Below, piece by piece: positions 1 to 8,949 of a DNA stretch of 64,000 nucleotides. The notes beneath the pieces were generated by a model. The model had not been told where the DNA came from. It searched no databases and was given only the letters and a program-made list of their open reading frames with translations. The DNA is taken from NCBI GenBank assembly GCA_947630705.1, contig CANRIK010000003.1, positions 62,001 through 126,000 on the forward strand. The letters run 5' to 3'. Source of the stretch: an uncultured Clostridia bacterium. GTDB lineage: Bacteria; Bacillota; Clostridia; Christensenellales; Borkfalkiaceae. Positions within the stretch are counted from its first letter, which is position 1; each line of letters starts with the position of its first letter. Both the position numbers and the translations under genes were made by a program.

Positions 1-224
1 TCGTAATGATACAGCTTGCCGCCGTAATCGTTCATATAGGCGTATGTCGGGCTCAAAATCTCGTCGTCCACGCCGAGGCCCTTTGCCACGCCCTTGCAGA
101 ATACCGTTTTCCCGACTCCCATATCGCCCTTTAAAAGCACTATGTCGCCGCGTTTCAAGGTCTTTGCATATTCGAGTCCGATATTTATTGTTGTTTCCGC
201 GCTTTCCGAAATAAATGCCGCCAT
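1..224 (-). CDS. tsaE: TsaE, tRNA threonylcarbamoyladenosine biosynthesis ATPase (C-terminus cut by window edge)
   Basis: About 74 N-terminal residues are visible. They carry the P-loop GDMGVGKT around residue 33 and the following SPTYAY stretch, both typical of TsaE. The family is the ATPase that works with TsaB and TsaD to make the t6A modification on ANN-decoding tRNAs. The ATG at 222-224 is the only sensible start. A consensus promoter ends 8 bases before it, leaving no room for a ribosome binding site, so the mRNA is probably leaderless. The protein continues past base 1; the normal family length is about 140-155 residues. Confidence 0.9.
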   Translation of the reverse strand, partial: MAAFISESAETTINIGLEYAKTLKRGDIVLLKGDMGVGKTVFCKGVAKGLGVDDEILSPTYAYMNDYGGKLYHY

Positions 225-232
225 ACGGGTAT

Positions 233-261
233 ATTATAAACCCTACGGCGGCATTTTGCAA
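233..261 (-). promoter_or_regulatory. Sigma-A type promoter of tsaE, abutting the start codon
   Basis: On the minus strand, TTGCAA (256-261) and TATAAT (233-238) are separated by 17 bases. The predicted transcription start falls 0-3 bases before the tsaE ATG. Confidence 0.75.
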
Positions 262-329
262 TTATATTGTTATAATTTTATGGGTATTCCGTTTAAATCG
301 GCCTTACCGAATGACCTTTTATGTTTAAT

Positions 330-1091
330 TCAACCCGTTACGAATTTTCTTATAAGGATTATCGCCACGAGCGCGAGCACCGCGGCGACGCCTATTATTA
401 TCGCGGTAATGTTTATGCGCCTTATGCGAGATTCTCCGCCGTTTTTGGGAGTAACCTTGTCGTTGACCCTGTTTATCAACCTCGAAATATGCTTATATAT
501 GGGCAACGTTATTATTATCGCGACGAGACAGCGCATTATATTGAAGGGCAAAACCGACACCCAAAGATAATAATTGTAGAAATTATCCGTCGTGCAATCG
601 GGAAACAGAACGTTCATCATGGCAATCAACGGCTCCCACTTGCCGTGAAAGAAAAAGGAAACGTAAAAGGGCACAAGCACGAGCCAATTTGCGATTATCG
701 CCACGACGACCGAACTTGCGGTTCCGACCGCCATCCCCACAAGCGCGCCTTTGAAAGTGCGGTGTTTTTTATAAATGAGTCCGGCCGGCGCCACGAGCGC
801 AATACCTATTATGAGGTCGGCAAAATCCCCGACGAAAGCCGTATCCGACATTTTGAACACGAGTTTTATAAGAATTTTGCAAAATACGATTATCGAGCCG
901 GCCGAAGGCCCGAGGGCAAAGGCGCCTATGAGCGCCGGAATGTCCGAAAAGTTGAATTCCAAAAAGGACGGAAATGCGTACGGCATCGAAAAATTGAATA
1001 TGTACAGCACTCCGGCCAAAGCCGAAAGCATTGCCATAACAGCAATGCGAGTAGGGCTGAAATAGCCCTTGCGCGCAGAGGTTTGTTCCAT
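330..1091 (-). CDS. ribU: Riboflavin ECF transporter substrate-binding (S) component, RibU type
   Basis: A 253-residue membrane protein with about six hydrophobic segments, the FSDIPALIGAFALGP motif near residue 48 (typical of RibU) and a final anchor helix near the C-terminus. In the family, S components bind the vitamin and dock on a shared EcfT/EcfA module; those energising genes are not in this window. The function is fixed by the FMN riboswitch and terminator directly upstream. The start is set by AAAAGGAG about 8 bases before the ATG. A roughly 40-residue charged and hydrophobic tail after the last core helix is longer than usual. Confidence 0.88.
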   Translation of the reverse strand: MEQTSARKGYFSPTRIAVMAMLSALAGVLYIFNFSMPYAFPSFLEFNFSDIPALIGAFALGPSAGSIIVFCKILIKLVFKMSDTAFVGDFADLIIGIALVAPAGLIYKKHRTFKGALVGMAVGTASSVVVAIIANWLVLVPFYVSFFFHGKWEPLIAMMNVLFPDCTTDNFYNYYLWVSVLPFNIMRCLVAIIITLPIYKHISRLINRVNDKVTPKNGGESRIRRINITAIIIGVAAVLALVAIILIRKFVTG

Positions 1092-1242
1092 ACAAAAAAC
1101 TCCTTTTAATATTTTTCAAAGTAATTCTTTGTAAATCCCCGAAAGAAGCGGCTCTGTCGAATATCGCAAATTTCAAAAACAGCAAACGCGAGAGATTTCT
1201 ATTGCGCTCTTTTAAACGTTTGGCTCTTTAAAATTTGCCGAC

Positions 1243-1272
1243 AAAAAACAACGCCCCGATTCTTCGGGGCGG
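1243..1272 (-). terminator. Intrinsic terminator of the FMN riboswitch
   Basis: On the minus strand CGCCCCGAAGAATCGGGGCG forms a perfect 8-bp stem followed by TTGTTTTTTG. It lies between the aptamer and ribU, so FMN binding would be expected to stop transcription before the gene. Confidence 0.88.
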
Positions 1273-1317
1273 AAAACACTAAAACTCAACACGTATAGGG
1301 TTTTTATATGTGTTTCC

Positions 1318-1439
1318 GGTTCTCTTTTCCTATCCGGACTATACCGTCGGTTCGGGAATTTCACCCGATCGGGCAACGCTTTTTACGGCGCGGCTTCGCA
1401 GACTTTACTGCCGGTGGGGAATTTCACCCCGCCCCAAAG
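1318..1439 (-). promoter_or_regulatory. FMN riboswitch (RFN element) controlling ribU
   Basis: The minus strand shows the RFN hallmarks in order: GGGGCGGGGTGAAATTCCCC, CACCGGCAGTAAAGTC, GCCCGATCGGGTGAAATTCC, and the closing GACGGTATAGTCCGGATAG followed by GAAAAGAG. It is placed between a consensus promoter and an intrinsic terminator ahead of the riboflavin transporter gene. Confidence 0.96.
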
Positions 1440-1459
1440 AAAAACCTTGATTTGAATAT

Positions 1460-1488
1460 ATTATACGGCATAGGCCGCGTTATGTCAA
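1460..1488 (-). promoter_or_regulatory. Promoter of the FMN riboswitch-ribU transcript
   Basis: TTGACA (1483-1488), 17-base spacer, TATAAT (1460-1465) on the minus strand, about 20 bases before the riboswitch. Confidence 0.85.
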
Positions 1489-1510
1489 CGACTTTTAATA
1501 AATTTTACGT

Positions 1511-2356
1511 TTATTCGGTAATGAAAAGAACGCCCAACGTGTTCTTTCCGCAATGCGAGGTGACGACGCAGCCGGCTTTCGTTTCGAGTATCTCGTTGAA
1601 ATCGAAAGTTTCCCTGACCTGCTCGCGCACTTTTTCGACTATTTCCGGCTCACAGTTGGAGTGCGTTATAAAACATCTCGTCTTGTCGTATGCGCGGTAT
1701 TCTTCGGCGAGGTCCTTTATGTACTTTTTAAGGCAGCCGTCGAGTCCTCCCATATACTTCTTTTTGGCATACATCTGCCCGTCCTTCATCGATATAAGAG
1801 GGTGAAGTTTCAAAACTTTTGCGCCTATCAGCGAGGCGAGAGAGCATCTGCCGCCCTTGTGAAGATAGTCGAGAACGTCGGGAACGAAGGAAGTGTTGAG
1901 CTTGGGACGGAGAGCCTCTATCGTTTCCACGATTTCACGCGGTTTTTTGCCCTCGGCGGCGAGGTCGCACGCTTTCAGAACCAACAGTCCCTGTCCCGTC
2001 GAGAGCGCGAGGGAATCCACAACGTATACTTTGCCGTTGAACTCCTTCGAGGCGAGCAAAGCGTTTGCGTATGAGGACGAAGCCTTATTCGAGATATTGA
2101 AATGAATAAGAGCGTCGTATCCTTGCAGACGGCTCGCGAAAAACTCCGCGTATTCCTCGGAAGAATGTGCCGCCGTCTTGGGCAGAATACCCGTCTTTTT
2201 CACGTACTCGAATATATCCTGCGGAACTATGTCTATTCCGTCCTCGTAGGTCTTGTCGCCGAGCATTACGTTCAGGGGGAATATGCCCACGTCGTATTTT
2301 TTTGCAAGCTCGTCGCCGAGATCGCAAGTTGAATCGGAAGTAATTTTTATTTTCAT
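1511..2356 (-). CDS. DegV family fatty-acid-binding protein
   Basis: 281 residues beginning KITSDSTCDL, the characteristic DegV start, followed by IFPLNVMLGDKTYEDG and the SSEEYAEFF region. Family members bind fatty acids; in several Gram-positive bacteria they act as the FakB subunit that presents fatty acids to the kinase FakA. No fakA is present here, so the exact partner is unknown. It is a single gene with its own promoter. Length and motifs are those of an intact member. Confidence 0.9.
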   Translation of the reverse strand: MKIKITSDSTCDLGDELAKKYDVGIFPLNVMLGDKTYEDGIDIVPQDIFEYVKKTGILPKTAAHSSEEYAEFFASRLQGYDALIHFNISNKASSSYANALLASKEFNGKVYVVDSLALSTGQGLLVLKACDLAAEGKKPREIVETIEALRPKLNTSFVPDVLDYLHKGGRCSLASLIGAKVLKLHPLISMKDGQMYAKKKYMGGLDGCLKKYIKDLAEEYRAYDKTRCFITHSNCEPEIVEKVREQVRETFDFNEILETKAGCVVTSHCGKNTLGVLFITE

Positions 2357-2382
2357 GATTTTTACCCTTTTAAGACCTCTAT

Positions 2383-2411
2383 ATTATAAACCTCATTTCG
2401 AAAAAATGCAA
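2383..2411 (-). promoter_or_regulatory. Promoter of the degV-family gene
   Basis: TTGCAT (2406-2411), 17-base spacer, TATAAT (2383-2388) on the minus strand, about 27 bases before the ATG. Confidence 0.7.
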
Positions 2412-2466
2412 CGTCCGCACAAAAAGTTTATCGTCGTGAGACAGAATATCCCTATCTTTTCAACCG

Positions 2467-3717
2467 TTATTCGACGCAATCCGCGTAGAGGGGGAATTTT
2501 TTGCAGAGCGCGGCGACTTCCGCGGAGACCTCTTCGGCGGCGCTCTCGCGTTTTTCGATCATTTCGGCTATGAGCCGAGCTATCTTGCGAGCCTCGCCCT
2601 CCTTCATTCCGCGAGACGTCATTGCCGGAGTTCCGACGCGTATGCCGGAAGTGACGAACGGCTTCTGTACGTCGAATGGAACGGCGTTTTTGTTGACGGT
2701 TATATGAACTTCGTCGAGAAGTTTTTCAAGCTCCTTGCCCGTGAGATTCTTATCCGTCAGATTCAGAAGAATGAGGTGATTATCCGTGCCGCCGGAAACC
2801 ATCTTCACGCCGAGCTTTTTCCACTCGTCCGCCATGGCCGCGGCATTTTTGACAATCTGTTTCTGATATTCTTTGAATTCGGGGGCGAGAGCCTCCTTGA
2901 AAGCCACTGCCTTCGCCGCGATTATATGCATGAGCGGTCCGCCCTGTACGCCCGGGAATATTGCCTTGTCTATCGCCTTGCCCCACTCCTCTTTGCACAT
3001 TATTACGCCGCCGCGCGGACCGCGGAGAGTTTTATGCGTTGTGGTGGTTACGAAATCGGCATACGGAACGGGCGACGGGTGAAGTCCGGCCGCGACAAGT
3101 CCGGCGATATGCGCGATGTCAACCATCATGAGCGCTCCGACTCTATCGCAAATTTCGCGTATGCGCTTGAAGTCGATTATGCGCGGATATGCGGAAGCTC
3201 CCGAAATTATCAGTTTGGGCTTGCTTTCCACGGCAATGCGCTCCATTTCGTCATAGTCTATCGTTTCGGTATCTTTGGAGACGCCGTAGGGCACTATATT
3301 GAAATATTTGCCCGAAATATTGACGGGCGAGCCGTGCGAAAGATGACCGCCGTGCGCAAGGTTCATGCCCATGACCGTATCTCCCGGCTGACATGCCGCG
3401 AAGAGCACTGCAAGATTGGCGCTTGCCCCCGAATGAGGCTGAACGTTGCAGTATTCGCAACCGAACAGCTCTTTAAGTCTGTTGCGCGCGAGGTCCTCGG
3501 CAATATCTACAAACTGACAGCCGCCGTAATAGCGGTGCCCCGGGTAGCCCTCCGCATACTTATTGGTAAGGTGGCTTCCGGCGGCGGCGAGCACGGCCGG
3601 AGACACAAAATTCTCGCTGGCGATGAGTTCTATATTGTTCTGCTGGCGGGAAAGTTCCAGCCTCAAAGCCTCGGCAATTTCGGGGTCGGTTTTTTCAATG
3701 AGTGAAATATCTATCAT
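2467..3717 (-). CDS. glyA: Serine hydroxymethyltransferase
   Basis: 416 residues, full length. It has the N-terminal [11 protein letters not shown] motif, the substrate region [15 protein letters not shown], and the PLP-lysine motif [14 protein letters not shown] in the middle. The enzyme interconverts serine and glycine with transfer of a one-carbon unit to tetrahydrofolate, feeding purine, thymidylate and methionine synthesis in the cytoplasm. It is monocistronic: it has a promoter upstream and the preceding hisS-trxA unit ends in a terminator. Confidence 0.98.
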   Translation of the reverse strand: MIDISLIEKTDPEIAEALRLELSRQQNNIELIASENFVSPAVLAAAGSHLTNKYAEGYPGHRYYGGCQFVDIAEDLARNRLKELFGCEYCNVQPHSGASANLAVLFAACQPGDTVMGMNLAHGGHLSHGSPVNISGKYFNIVPYGVSKDTETIDYDEMERIAVESKPKLIISGASAYPRIIDFKRIREICDRVGALMMVDIAHIAGLVAAGLHPSPVPYADFVTTTTHKTLRGPRGGVIMCKEEWGKAIDKAIFPGVQGGPLMHIIAAKAVAFKEALAPEFKEYQKQIVKNAAAMADEWKKLGVKMVSGGTDNHLILLNLTDKNLTGKELEKLLDEVHITVNKNAVPFDVQKPFVTSGIRVGTPAMTSRGMKEGEARKIARLIAEMIEKRESAAEEVSAEVAALCKKFPLYADCVE

Positions 3718-3742
3718 CTATGTCTCCGCATGGTTTTTGGCT

Positions 3743-3771
3743 ATTATAACATACCCCGTCAAATTTTACAA
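3743..3771 (-). promoter_or_regulatory. Promoter of glyA
   Basis: TTGTAA (3766-3771), 17-base spacer, TATAAT (3743-3748) on the minus strand. Confidence 0.65.
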
Positions 3772-3781
3772 GTGCAGAACA

Positions 3782-3828
3782 CAAAAAACGGGGCCGACGG
3801 CACAATTTTCGCGCCTTTCAGCCCCGTA
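3782..3828 (-). terminator. Intrinsic terminator after trxA
   Basis: The minus strand has ACGGGGC ... GCCCCGT closing an inner GGCGC/GTGCC hairpin, then TTTTTTGTG. It separates the hisS-trxA unit from glyA. Confidence 0.7.
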
Positions 3829-3860
3829 ATCGTATTCGGACAATTTTAAAATCCCGAAAA

Positions 3861-4172
3861 TCAAAGATTTTTGTCGAGAAATTCCTTCATTTCGGATTTT
3901 GTGCAGTATCCGAGAGACTTGTCCGCCGCCGCGCCGCCCTTAAAGACGACGACAAGAGGTATGCTCATTATCCCGTAGCGAGCGGCAAGCTCCATATTCT
4001 TGTCGATATCGACCTTTATAAACTGCGCTCTGTCCCCGTATTCCTCTTCCATCTGTTCCATTACGGGCGCGAGCATCTTGCAGGGGCCGCACCAAACGGC
4101 GAAAAAGTCGCACACTACCGGCTTGTCCCCCTTCAAAAGTTCGTCAAATTTCAAAGTATCCGCTTCAATCAT
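3861..4172 (-). CDS. trxA: Thioredoxin
   Basis: 103 residues with the active site WCGPCK (Cys28, Cys31), the downstream KVDIDKN strand and the cis-proline segment MSIPL. The role is general thiol-disulfide exchange in the cytoplasm. One additional cysteine (Cys21) and one near the C-terminus (YCTKSE) lie outside the active site. The start overlaps the end of hisS by 8 bases, with AAAGGAGGAG just upstream, so it is translated as the second gene of a hisS-trxA unit. Confidence 0.95.
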   Translation of the reverse strand: MIEADTLKFDELLKGDKPVVCDFFAVWCGPCKMLAPVMEQMEEEYGDRAQFIKVDIDKNMELAARYGIMSIPLVVVFKGGAAADKSLGYCTKSEMKEFLDKNL

Positions 4173-5430
4173 TCTCTTTCTCCTCCTTTAAGTATGAGTA
4201 AACTTCGTCCGTTTTAACCGTCGCCGACGTGCCCAGACGCATATTTTTTATATTCAATTCGCCAGACTGCATCTCGCTTTCGCCTATTATGACCACGTAC
4301 TCCGCGCCGAGCTTGTCCGCATACTTCATCTGCGCCTTTACCGAACGGTACATATGGTCTACTTCGGCGGATATTCCGGCGGAACGCAGTGCAGAAGCCA
4401 AAGTAAACGCCGCCTCGCGCGAACTTTCGTCCATGCCTCCTATATATATCCGAGGCACAGGTTCTTTCGGATAGGACGCTCCCGTATTCTCCATGAGCAA
4501 CATCAGCCTCTCTATGCCTACGGCAAAGCCTATTGCCGGAGTAGGCGCTCCTCCCAACTCGGCCACGAGTCCGTCGTATCTGCCTCCGCCGCATACCGTA
4601 CCCTGCGCCCCGATGTCGTCGGAGACGAATTCGAATACCGTACGGGTGTAGTAATTGAGGCCGCGGACAATTCTCGGATTTACGGCGTAACGCACTTTCT
4701 GACAGTCGAGAATATGCTTCACTTTTTCGAAATGAGCCTTGCACTCGTCGCAGAGATAATCGAGTATAGACGGCGCCGAAGCCACTGTTTTTTTACAGCT
4801 CTCTTCCTTGCAGTCGAGCATGCGCAGAGGATTGGTGTCGAAGCGAGTCCGACAACTCTCGCACATGTCGTCAAGATGGGGTTTGAAATACTCCTTCAAG
4901 GCACTGTTGTATCGGGAGCGGCAATCCTTACAGCCGATGGAATTGAGTTCGAGTCGGACATTTTTTATGCCGAGCTTATTCAAAAAGGACGATGCGGCGA
5001 AAATCACTTCGGCGTCCGTTTCGGCGGCCTCCGAACCGAACACCTCTATGCCGAATTGGTGGAACTCGCGCAAGCGTCCGGATTGGGGGCGCTCATAGCG
5101 GAAAGCCGGAGTTATGTAAAAAGTTTTTACGGGCATGGGCGTAGACGACAGACCGTTTTCGACGAACAGTCTGACGGCCCCCGCGGTGCCCTCGGGTTTT
5201 AAAGTTATCGAACGGCCGCCCTTGTCCTCGAAGGTGTACATCTCCTTGCCCACTACGTCGGTAGTTTCGCCTACTCCGCGGCGGAAAAGTTCGGTATGCT
5301 CGAATACGGGGGTGCGTATCTCCTTTAAGTTGAAAACGCGCCCCACCTCGCGTGCGGTGGATTCGATATATTGCCACTTATAACTTTGAGTGGGCAGAAC
5401 GTCCTTCGTGCCCTTCGGTATATTAAACAT
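4165..5430 (-). CDS. hisS: Histidyl-tRNA synthetase
   Basis: 421 residues, a complete class II synthetase. It opens with FNIPKGTKDVLP; motif 2 is FRYERPQSGRLREFHQFG, the histidine loop LNYYTRTVFEF and motif 3 AIGFAVGIERL follow, and an anticodon-binding domain ends the protein. A middle stretch has paired cysteines (CKDC, CESC, CDEC), a pattern I know from clostridial HisRS. No T-box element was found in the upstream gap, although such leaders are common before aminoacyl-tRNA synthetase genes in this phylum. Confidence 0.98.
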   Translation of the reverse strand: MFNIPKGTKDVLPTQSYKWQYIESTAREVGRVFNLKEIRTPVFEHTELFRRGVGETTDVVGKEMYTFEDKGGRSITLKPEGTAGAVRLFVENGLSSTPMPVKTFYITPAFRYERPQSGRLREFHQFGIEVFGSEAAETDAEVIFAASSFLNKLGIKNVRLELNSIGCKDCRSRYNSALKEYFKPHLDDMCESCRTRFDTNPLRMLDCKEESCKKTVASAPSILDYLCDECKAHFEKVKHILDCQKVRYAVNPRIVRGLNYYTRTVFEFVSDDIGAQGTVCGGGRYDGLVAELGGAPTPAIGFAVGIERLMLLMENTGASYPKEPVPRIYIGGMDESSREAAFTLASALRSAGISAEVDHMYRSVKAQMKYADKLGAEYVVIIGESEMQSGELNIKNMRLGTSATVKTDEVYSYLKEEKEND

Positions 5431-5600
5431 AAGAGTCCTTTAAATGCAGCGCAGACAATTTACCGCAAACGCCGTGAGCGCGCGAAGTTTTTAAATACGC
5501 TACTATTTTACTAAAATTATTTCCATTACTTCCGCAAAAATATCAGCCGGAAAATTCATGCGTTGCAACTGCATGTTCCAAAGAACATGAGTTATCCCTT

Positions 5601-5657
5601 TGGGAGTGTACTATTTCGTACGCGGCCGAGGAGAGACACAGCGCGACATGGCAGAAC
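5601..5657. repeat. Copy 1 of a paired intergenic repeat
   Basis: About 57 bases. The last 41 (5617-5657) match 5729-5769 at 39 positions. The unit opens with an inverted repeat around GTAC...GTACGC whose loop differs between copies while the stem is kept. It lies in the 354-base gap between hisS and hslU. A 7-bp hairpin (CATGTTC/GAACATG, 5574-5591) sits just before it. Confidence 0.8.
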
Positions 5658-5711
5658 ATTATTCGTAATCGCATAGAAACGAGTTATGCGAGGAGCGCGA
5701 GACCTCTTCCG

Positions 5712-5769
5712 TGGGGAGCGTACACAGACGTACGCGACCGAGGAGAGACGCAGCGCGACATGGCAGAAC
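5712..5769. repeat. Copy 2 of the paired intergenic repeat
   Basis: Same unit as 5601-5657, 112 bases further on, ending 15 bases from the hslU stop codon. Here the stem is a perfect GCGTAC/GTACGC with loop ACAGAC. No gene is seen in the whole 5431-5784 gap. Confidence 0.8.
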
Positions 5770-5784
5770 GAAGTTTATATGCGA

Positions 5785-7095
5785 TTAAAGGACGTATTTC
5801 TTCAAATCTCTGTCCCTTACAATATTGCTCAAATGCTCCTCGACATACTTGGCGTTGACCTCTACGGGAATCACGGGATAGTCGTTGCCTCCGGCGTTAA
5901 AGGAGATATCTTCGAGGAGATATTCCATAACTGTATGCAGGCGGCGCGCGCCGATATCTTCGGAAGTCATATTTATATCCTCGGAAATTTCGGCTATCTT
6001 TTCTATCGCGTCGGGCGTGAACTTCAAGTCGATATTATCGACGGAAAGAAGCGCAGAATACTGCGTGGTTATAGAAGTTTCGGGTTGGGTAAGTATGTTT
6101 ATGAAATCCTGCTTCGTGAGACTTTTGAGCTCTACCTGAATGGGAAATCTGCCCTGCAACTCCGGTATAAGATCCTCCACTTTCGATACGTGGAACGCGC
6201 CGGCGGCTATGAAGAGAATATAGTCCGTCTTTACGGGGCCGTACTTCGTCATGACCGTACAACCCTCGACTATGGGCAGTATATCCCTTTGCACGCCTTC
6301 GCGAGAGACGTCAGCTCCCTGATTTCCCTTGCCGGCGATTTTATCTATTTCGTCGATGAAAATTATTCCGTCGTTTTCCGCACGGCGAATGGCTTCGGCG
6401 GTAACCGCGTCGTTATCTATAAGTTTATCGGCCTCTTCGGCAATCAACAGATTCTTGGCTTCGCGGACGGTTATCTTGCGTTTCTTTGTCTTTTTGGGCA
6501 TGAGTCCGCCGAACACGGAGCCCAAATCTATTGCCGCGCCGCTGCCCGGCGAAAGTTCCAAAGGCTTGGGCACGTCGGCAACCTCTATCTCTATAACCGT
6601 TTTATCGTAATTTCCGGCGTGAATGGCCTCTACAAGCTGTTGCTCGAAAACTTCTTTCGCGGTTTCGCCGCGCTCGTCCTTCTTCATTTCAGCGAGCACT
6701 TTTGCTATCTTGCGCTCGGCCACCGCGCAGGCCTTGTAGCTGACTTCCTGCGTTTTCTCCTCTTTTACGAGACGTATTGCGCACTCGGCAAGGTCGCGCA
6801 CCATGGACTCGACGTCGCGCCCGACATAGCCGACTTCGGTATATTTTGTGGCTTCTACCTTCAAGAACGGAGCCTTTACAAGACGGGCAAGACGGCGGGC
6901 TATTTCTGTCTTTCCGACGCCCGTGGGCCCTTTCATGATTATATTTTTGGGAGTTATTTCTTCCTGCAATTCGGGCGAAAGCATACTGCGGCGATAGCGG
7001 TTCCGCAAGGCGATTGCAACCGCTTTCTTGGCTTCGTCCTGACCTATGATATGTTTATTAAGCTCGTGAACTATCTGTTTGGGAGACAAATCCAT
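5785..7095 (-). CDS. hslU: HslU, ATPase subunit of the HslUV protease
   Basis: 436 residues. Walker A is GPTGVGKT (residues 56-63), Walker B is IIFIDEIDKI, the sensor region is GRFPIQVEL, and the C-terminus ends in the short hydrophobic tail that docks into HslV. An insertion (I) domain lies between the Walker motifs. It unfolds substrates for the HslV peptidase. The start codon directly follows the hslV stop codon with no spacer base, and a GAGGTGA ribosome binding site lies inside the hslV end. Confidence 0.97.
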   Translation of the reverse strand: MDLSPKQIVHELNKHIIGQDEAKKAVAIALRNRYRRSMLSPELQEEITPKNIIMKGPTGVGKTEIARRLARLVKAPFLKVEATKYTEVGYVGRDVESMVRDLAECAIRLVKEEKTQEVSYKACAVAERKIAKVLAEMKKDERGETAKEVFEQQLVEAIHAGNYDKTVIEIEVADVPKPLELSPGSGAAIDLGSVFGGLMPKKTKKRKITVREAKNLLIAEEADKLIDNDAVTAEAIRRAENDGIIFIDEIDKIAGKGNQGADVSREGVQRDILPIVEGCTVMTKYGPVKTDYILFIAAGAFHVSKVEDLIPELQGRFPIQVELKSLTKQDFINILTQPETSITTQYSALLSVDNIDLKFTPDAIEKIAEISEDINMTSEDIGARRLHTVMEYLLEDISFNAGGNDYPVIPVEVNAKYVEEHLSNIVRDRDLKKYVL

Positions 7096-7632
7096 TTATA
7101 TCACCTCGCATCTAATGTTGTCGTTGGTGAAAACGCAGATTTCGCTTGCTATTTTGAGCGATTTCTTTGCGATTTCCTCCGCCGAATAATCTGTGTTCTG
7201 ATAGAGGGCGCGCGCCGCCGCAAGGGCGTAATTTCCGCCGCTGCCTATGGCGGCTATTCCGTCGTCGGGCTCTATCACCTCGCCCGTGCCGGAAACAATC
7301 AGAAGGGTATCCTTATCGGCGACTATCATGAGAGCTTCGAGCTTTCTTGCGGCCTTGTCGGAGCGCCAGAGCTCCGCAAGCTCGACTGCCGAACGCATAA
7401 GGTTCCCAGAAAACTTATTGAGCATTCCCTCGAACTTCTCCGAAAGGGAGAATGCGTCGGAGACAGAGCCGGCAAAGCCCAGAATAACCTTTCCGCCGTA
7501 GATTCTGCGCACTTTCTGCGCGCTGTTTTTGAATATGACGCTCTCGCCCATGGTAACTTGTCCGTCACCGGCGATCGCCGTTGCGCCGTCCTTTTTTACG
7601 GCGCATATAGTTGTAGCGTGAAATTCAGTCAT
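7096..7632 (-). CDS. hslV: HslV, peptidase subunit of the HslUV protease
   Basis: 178 residues of the proteasome-beta-like family: [11 protein letters not shown] then [11 protein letters not shown]. The mature N-terminal nucleophile is expected to be Thr7, after removal of a six-residue leader MTEFHA; most HslV proteins need only the initiator methionine removed, so this is a slightly longer propeptide. AAGGAG lies before the ATG. It sits between trmFO and hslU, as in Bacillus. Confidence 0.97.
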   Translation of the reverse strand: MTEFHATTICAVKKDGATAIAGDGQVTMGESVIFKNSAQKVRRIYGGKVILGFAGSVSDAFSLSEKFEGMLNKFSGNLMRSAVELAELWRSDKAARKLEALMIVADKDTLLIVSGTGEVIEPDDGIAAIGSGGNYALAAARALYQNTDYSAEEIAKKSLKIASEICVFTNDNIRCEVI

Positions 7633-7647
7633 ATATTCTCCTTAAAC

Positions 7648-8949
7648 TCAATATATATTGAGATTTTGCCTGTATTTTGATATATTTTCGATGGCGCGTT
7701 CCGCCAGATATGCGTAGCGCTGTCTTTTGTCGCGTATCTGCCGTTCGGGGGCGCGGAGTATGCCGAAGTTGGCGTTCATCGGCTGAAAATCCCCGTCTGC
7801 GCGCGCGATGTGAGCCGACAGAGCTCCGCAGACCGTCGTATCGTCGGGCACTGCCGTGTCTCTTCCCAACATGCGCATATAGGCGTGAATGGCGGCGAGT
7901 ATTCCGCTTGCGGCGCTCTCGACATAGCCCTCCACTCCGGTGAGCTGACCGGCGAAAAACAGCTTGGGGTCGCTCCTTAAAGAAAAATCGGAATTAAGGC
8001 ATGAGGGCGAATTCAGATAGGTGTTGCGGTGCATTACTCCATAGCGCAGAAATTCCGCGTTTTTAAGGGCCGGTATCATAGAAAATACCCTCTTTTGCTC
8101 TGCAAATTTAAGATTTGTCTGAAATCCCACCAGATTGTATGCGTCGCCGCCGCAATTTTCCTTGCGGAGCTGCAAAACGGCGTAAAATTTTTTGCCGTCG
8201 CCGTCGCAAAGACCCACGGGTTTGAGCATGGCGAACCTGAGGCTGTCTCTTCCGCGCGAAGCCATAACCTCTACGGGCATACAGCCCTCGAAAATTTCGC
8301 GCTTGTCGAAATCGTGCAGTTCGGCTCTCTCCGCCGAAAGGAGCTCGCGCACGAAATTTTCATACTCTTCCTCGGTCATGGGACAGTTGATATAGTCGTC
8401 TCCGCCCTTGCCGTATCTGTCGCCGTAGAAGCACTTTTCCATATCGAGGCTTTCACGCGAGACGATTGGCGCGGACGCGTCGTAAAAGTGCAACTGTCCG
8501 CCGCAAATCTCCGATATGTTTTCGTTAAGAGCGCCGAAGGTCAGAGGTCCGGTGGCTATAATGCAGTAACCTTCGGGGATTTTTTCGACTTCCTCGCAGA
8601 TTACCTTTATATTTTTGTTGTTTTTGATTTTTTGCGTGACGTATGCGGCGAACTCGTCTCTGTCTACGGCGAGAGCGCCTCCCGCCGGAACCTCGCAAGC
8701 GGCCGCCGCCTCCATTGTCAAAGACCCCAGAATACGCATCTCCTCTTTGAGAAGTCCGCATGCGTTGGAATACGCGTCTTTGCCCTTTAAGGAATTGGAG
8801 CACACGAGCTCGCAGAAATCGGGGTTTTTATGGGCAGGCGTGAACTTTTTCGGCTTTATATCGTAAAGCTCTACTTCAACGCCGCGGTCCGCGAGAAAGC
8901 AAGCCGCCTCCGAACCGGCAAGTCCGGCGCCTATTACTTTAATCTTCAT
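7648..8949 (-). CDS. trmFO: TrmFO, folate/FAD-dependent tRNA (uracil-54-C5)-methyltransferase
   Basis: 433 residues. The N-terminal FAD motif GAGLAGSEAA (7-16) is followed by YDIKPKKFTPAHK and CSNSLKG, diagnostic of TrmFO. The enzyme makes m5U54 in the tRNA T-loop using methylene-tetrahydrofolate, the route used by many Gram-positives instead of SAM-dependent TrmA. The start overlaps the topA end by 11 bases, so the two genes are translationally linked. Confidence 0.97.
   Translation of the reverse strand: MKIKVIGAGLAGSEAACFLADRGVEVELYDIKPKKFTPAHKNPDFCELVCSNSLKGKDAYSNACGLLKEEMRILGSLTMEAAAACEVPAGGALAVDRDEFAAYVTQKIKNNKNIKVICEEVEKIPEGYCIIATGPLTFGALNENISEICGGQLHFYDASAPIVSRESLDMEKCFYGDRYGKGGDDYINCPMTEEEYENFVRELLSAERAELHDFDKREIFEGCMPVEVMASRGRDSLRFAMLKPVGLCDGDGKKFYAVLQLRKENCGGDAYNLVGFQTNLKFAEQKRVFSMIPALKNAEFLRYGVMHRNTYLNSPSCLNSDFSLRSDPKLFFAGQLTGVEGYVESAASGILAAIHAYMRMLGRDTAVPDDTTVCGALSAHIARADGDFQPMNANFGILRAPERQIRDKRQRYAYLAERAIENISKYRQNLNIY

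Noticed and set aside
5431-5784. A T-box leader for hisS
   Set aside because: The TGGNACCGCG core is absent on the minus strand and no clear terminator or promoter was seen; the gap is better described by the paired repeats.
5686-7680. A 664-codon plus-strand frame and other long antisense frames across the window
   Set aside because: They mirror real minus-strand genes (here hslU and hslV); composition leaves the opposite frames open. The translations have no recognisable motifs and no matching promoters.
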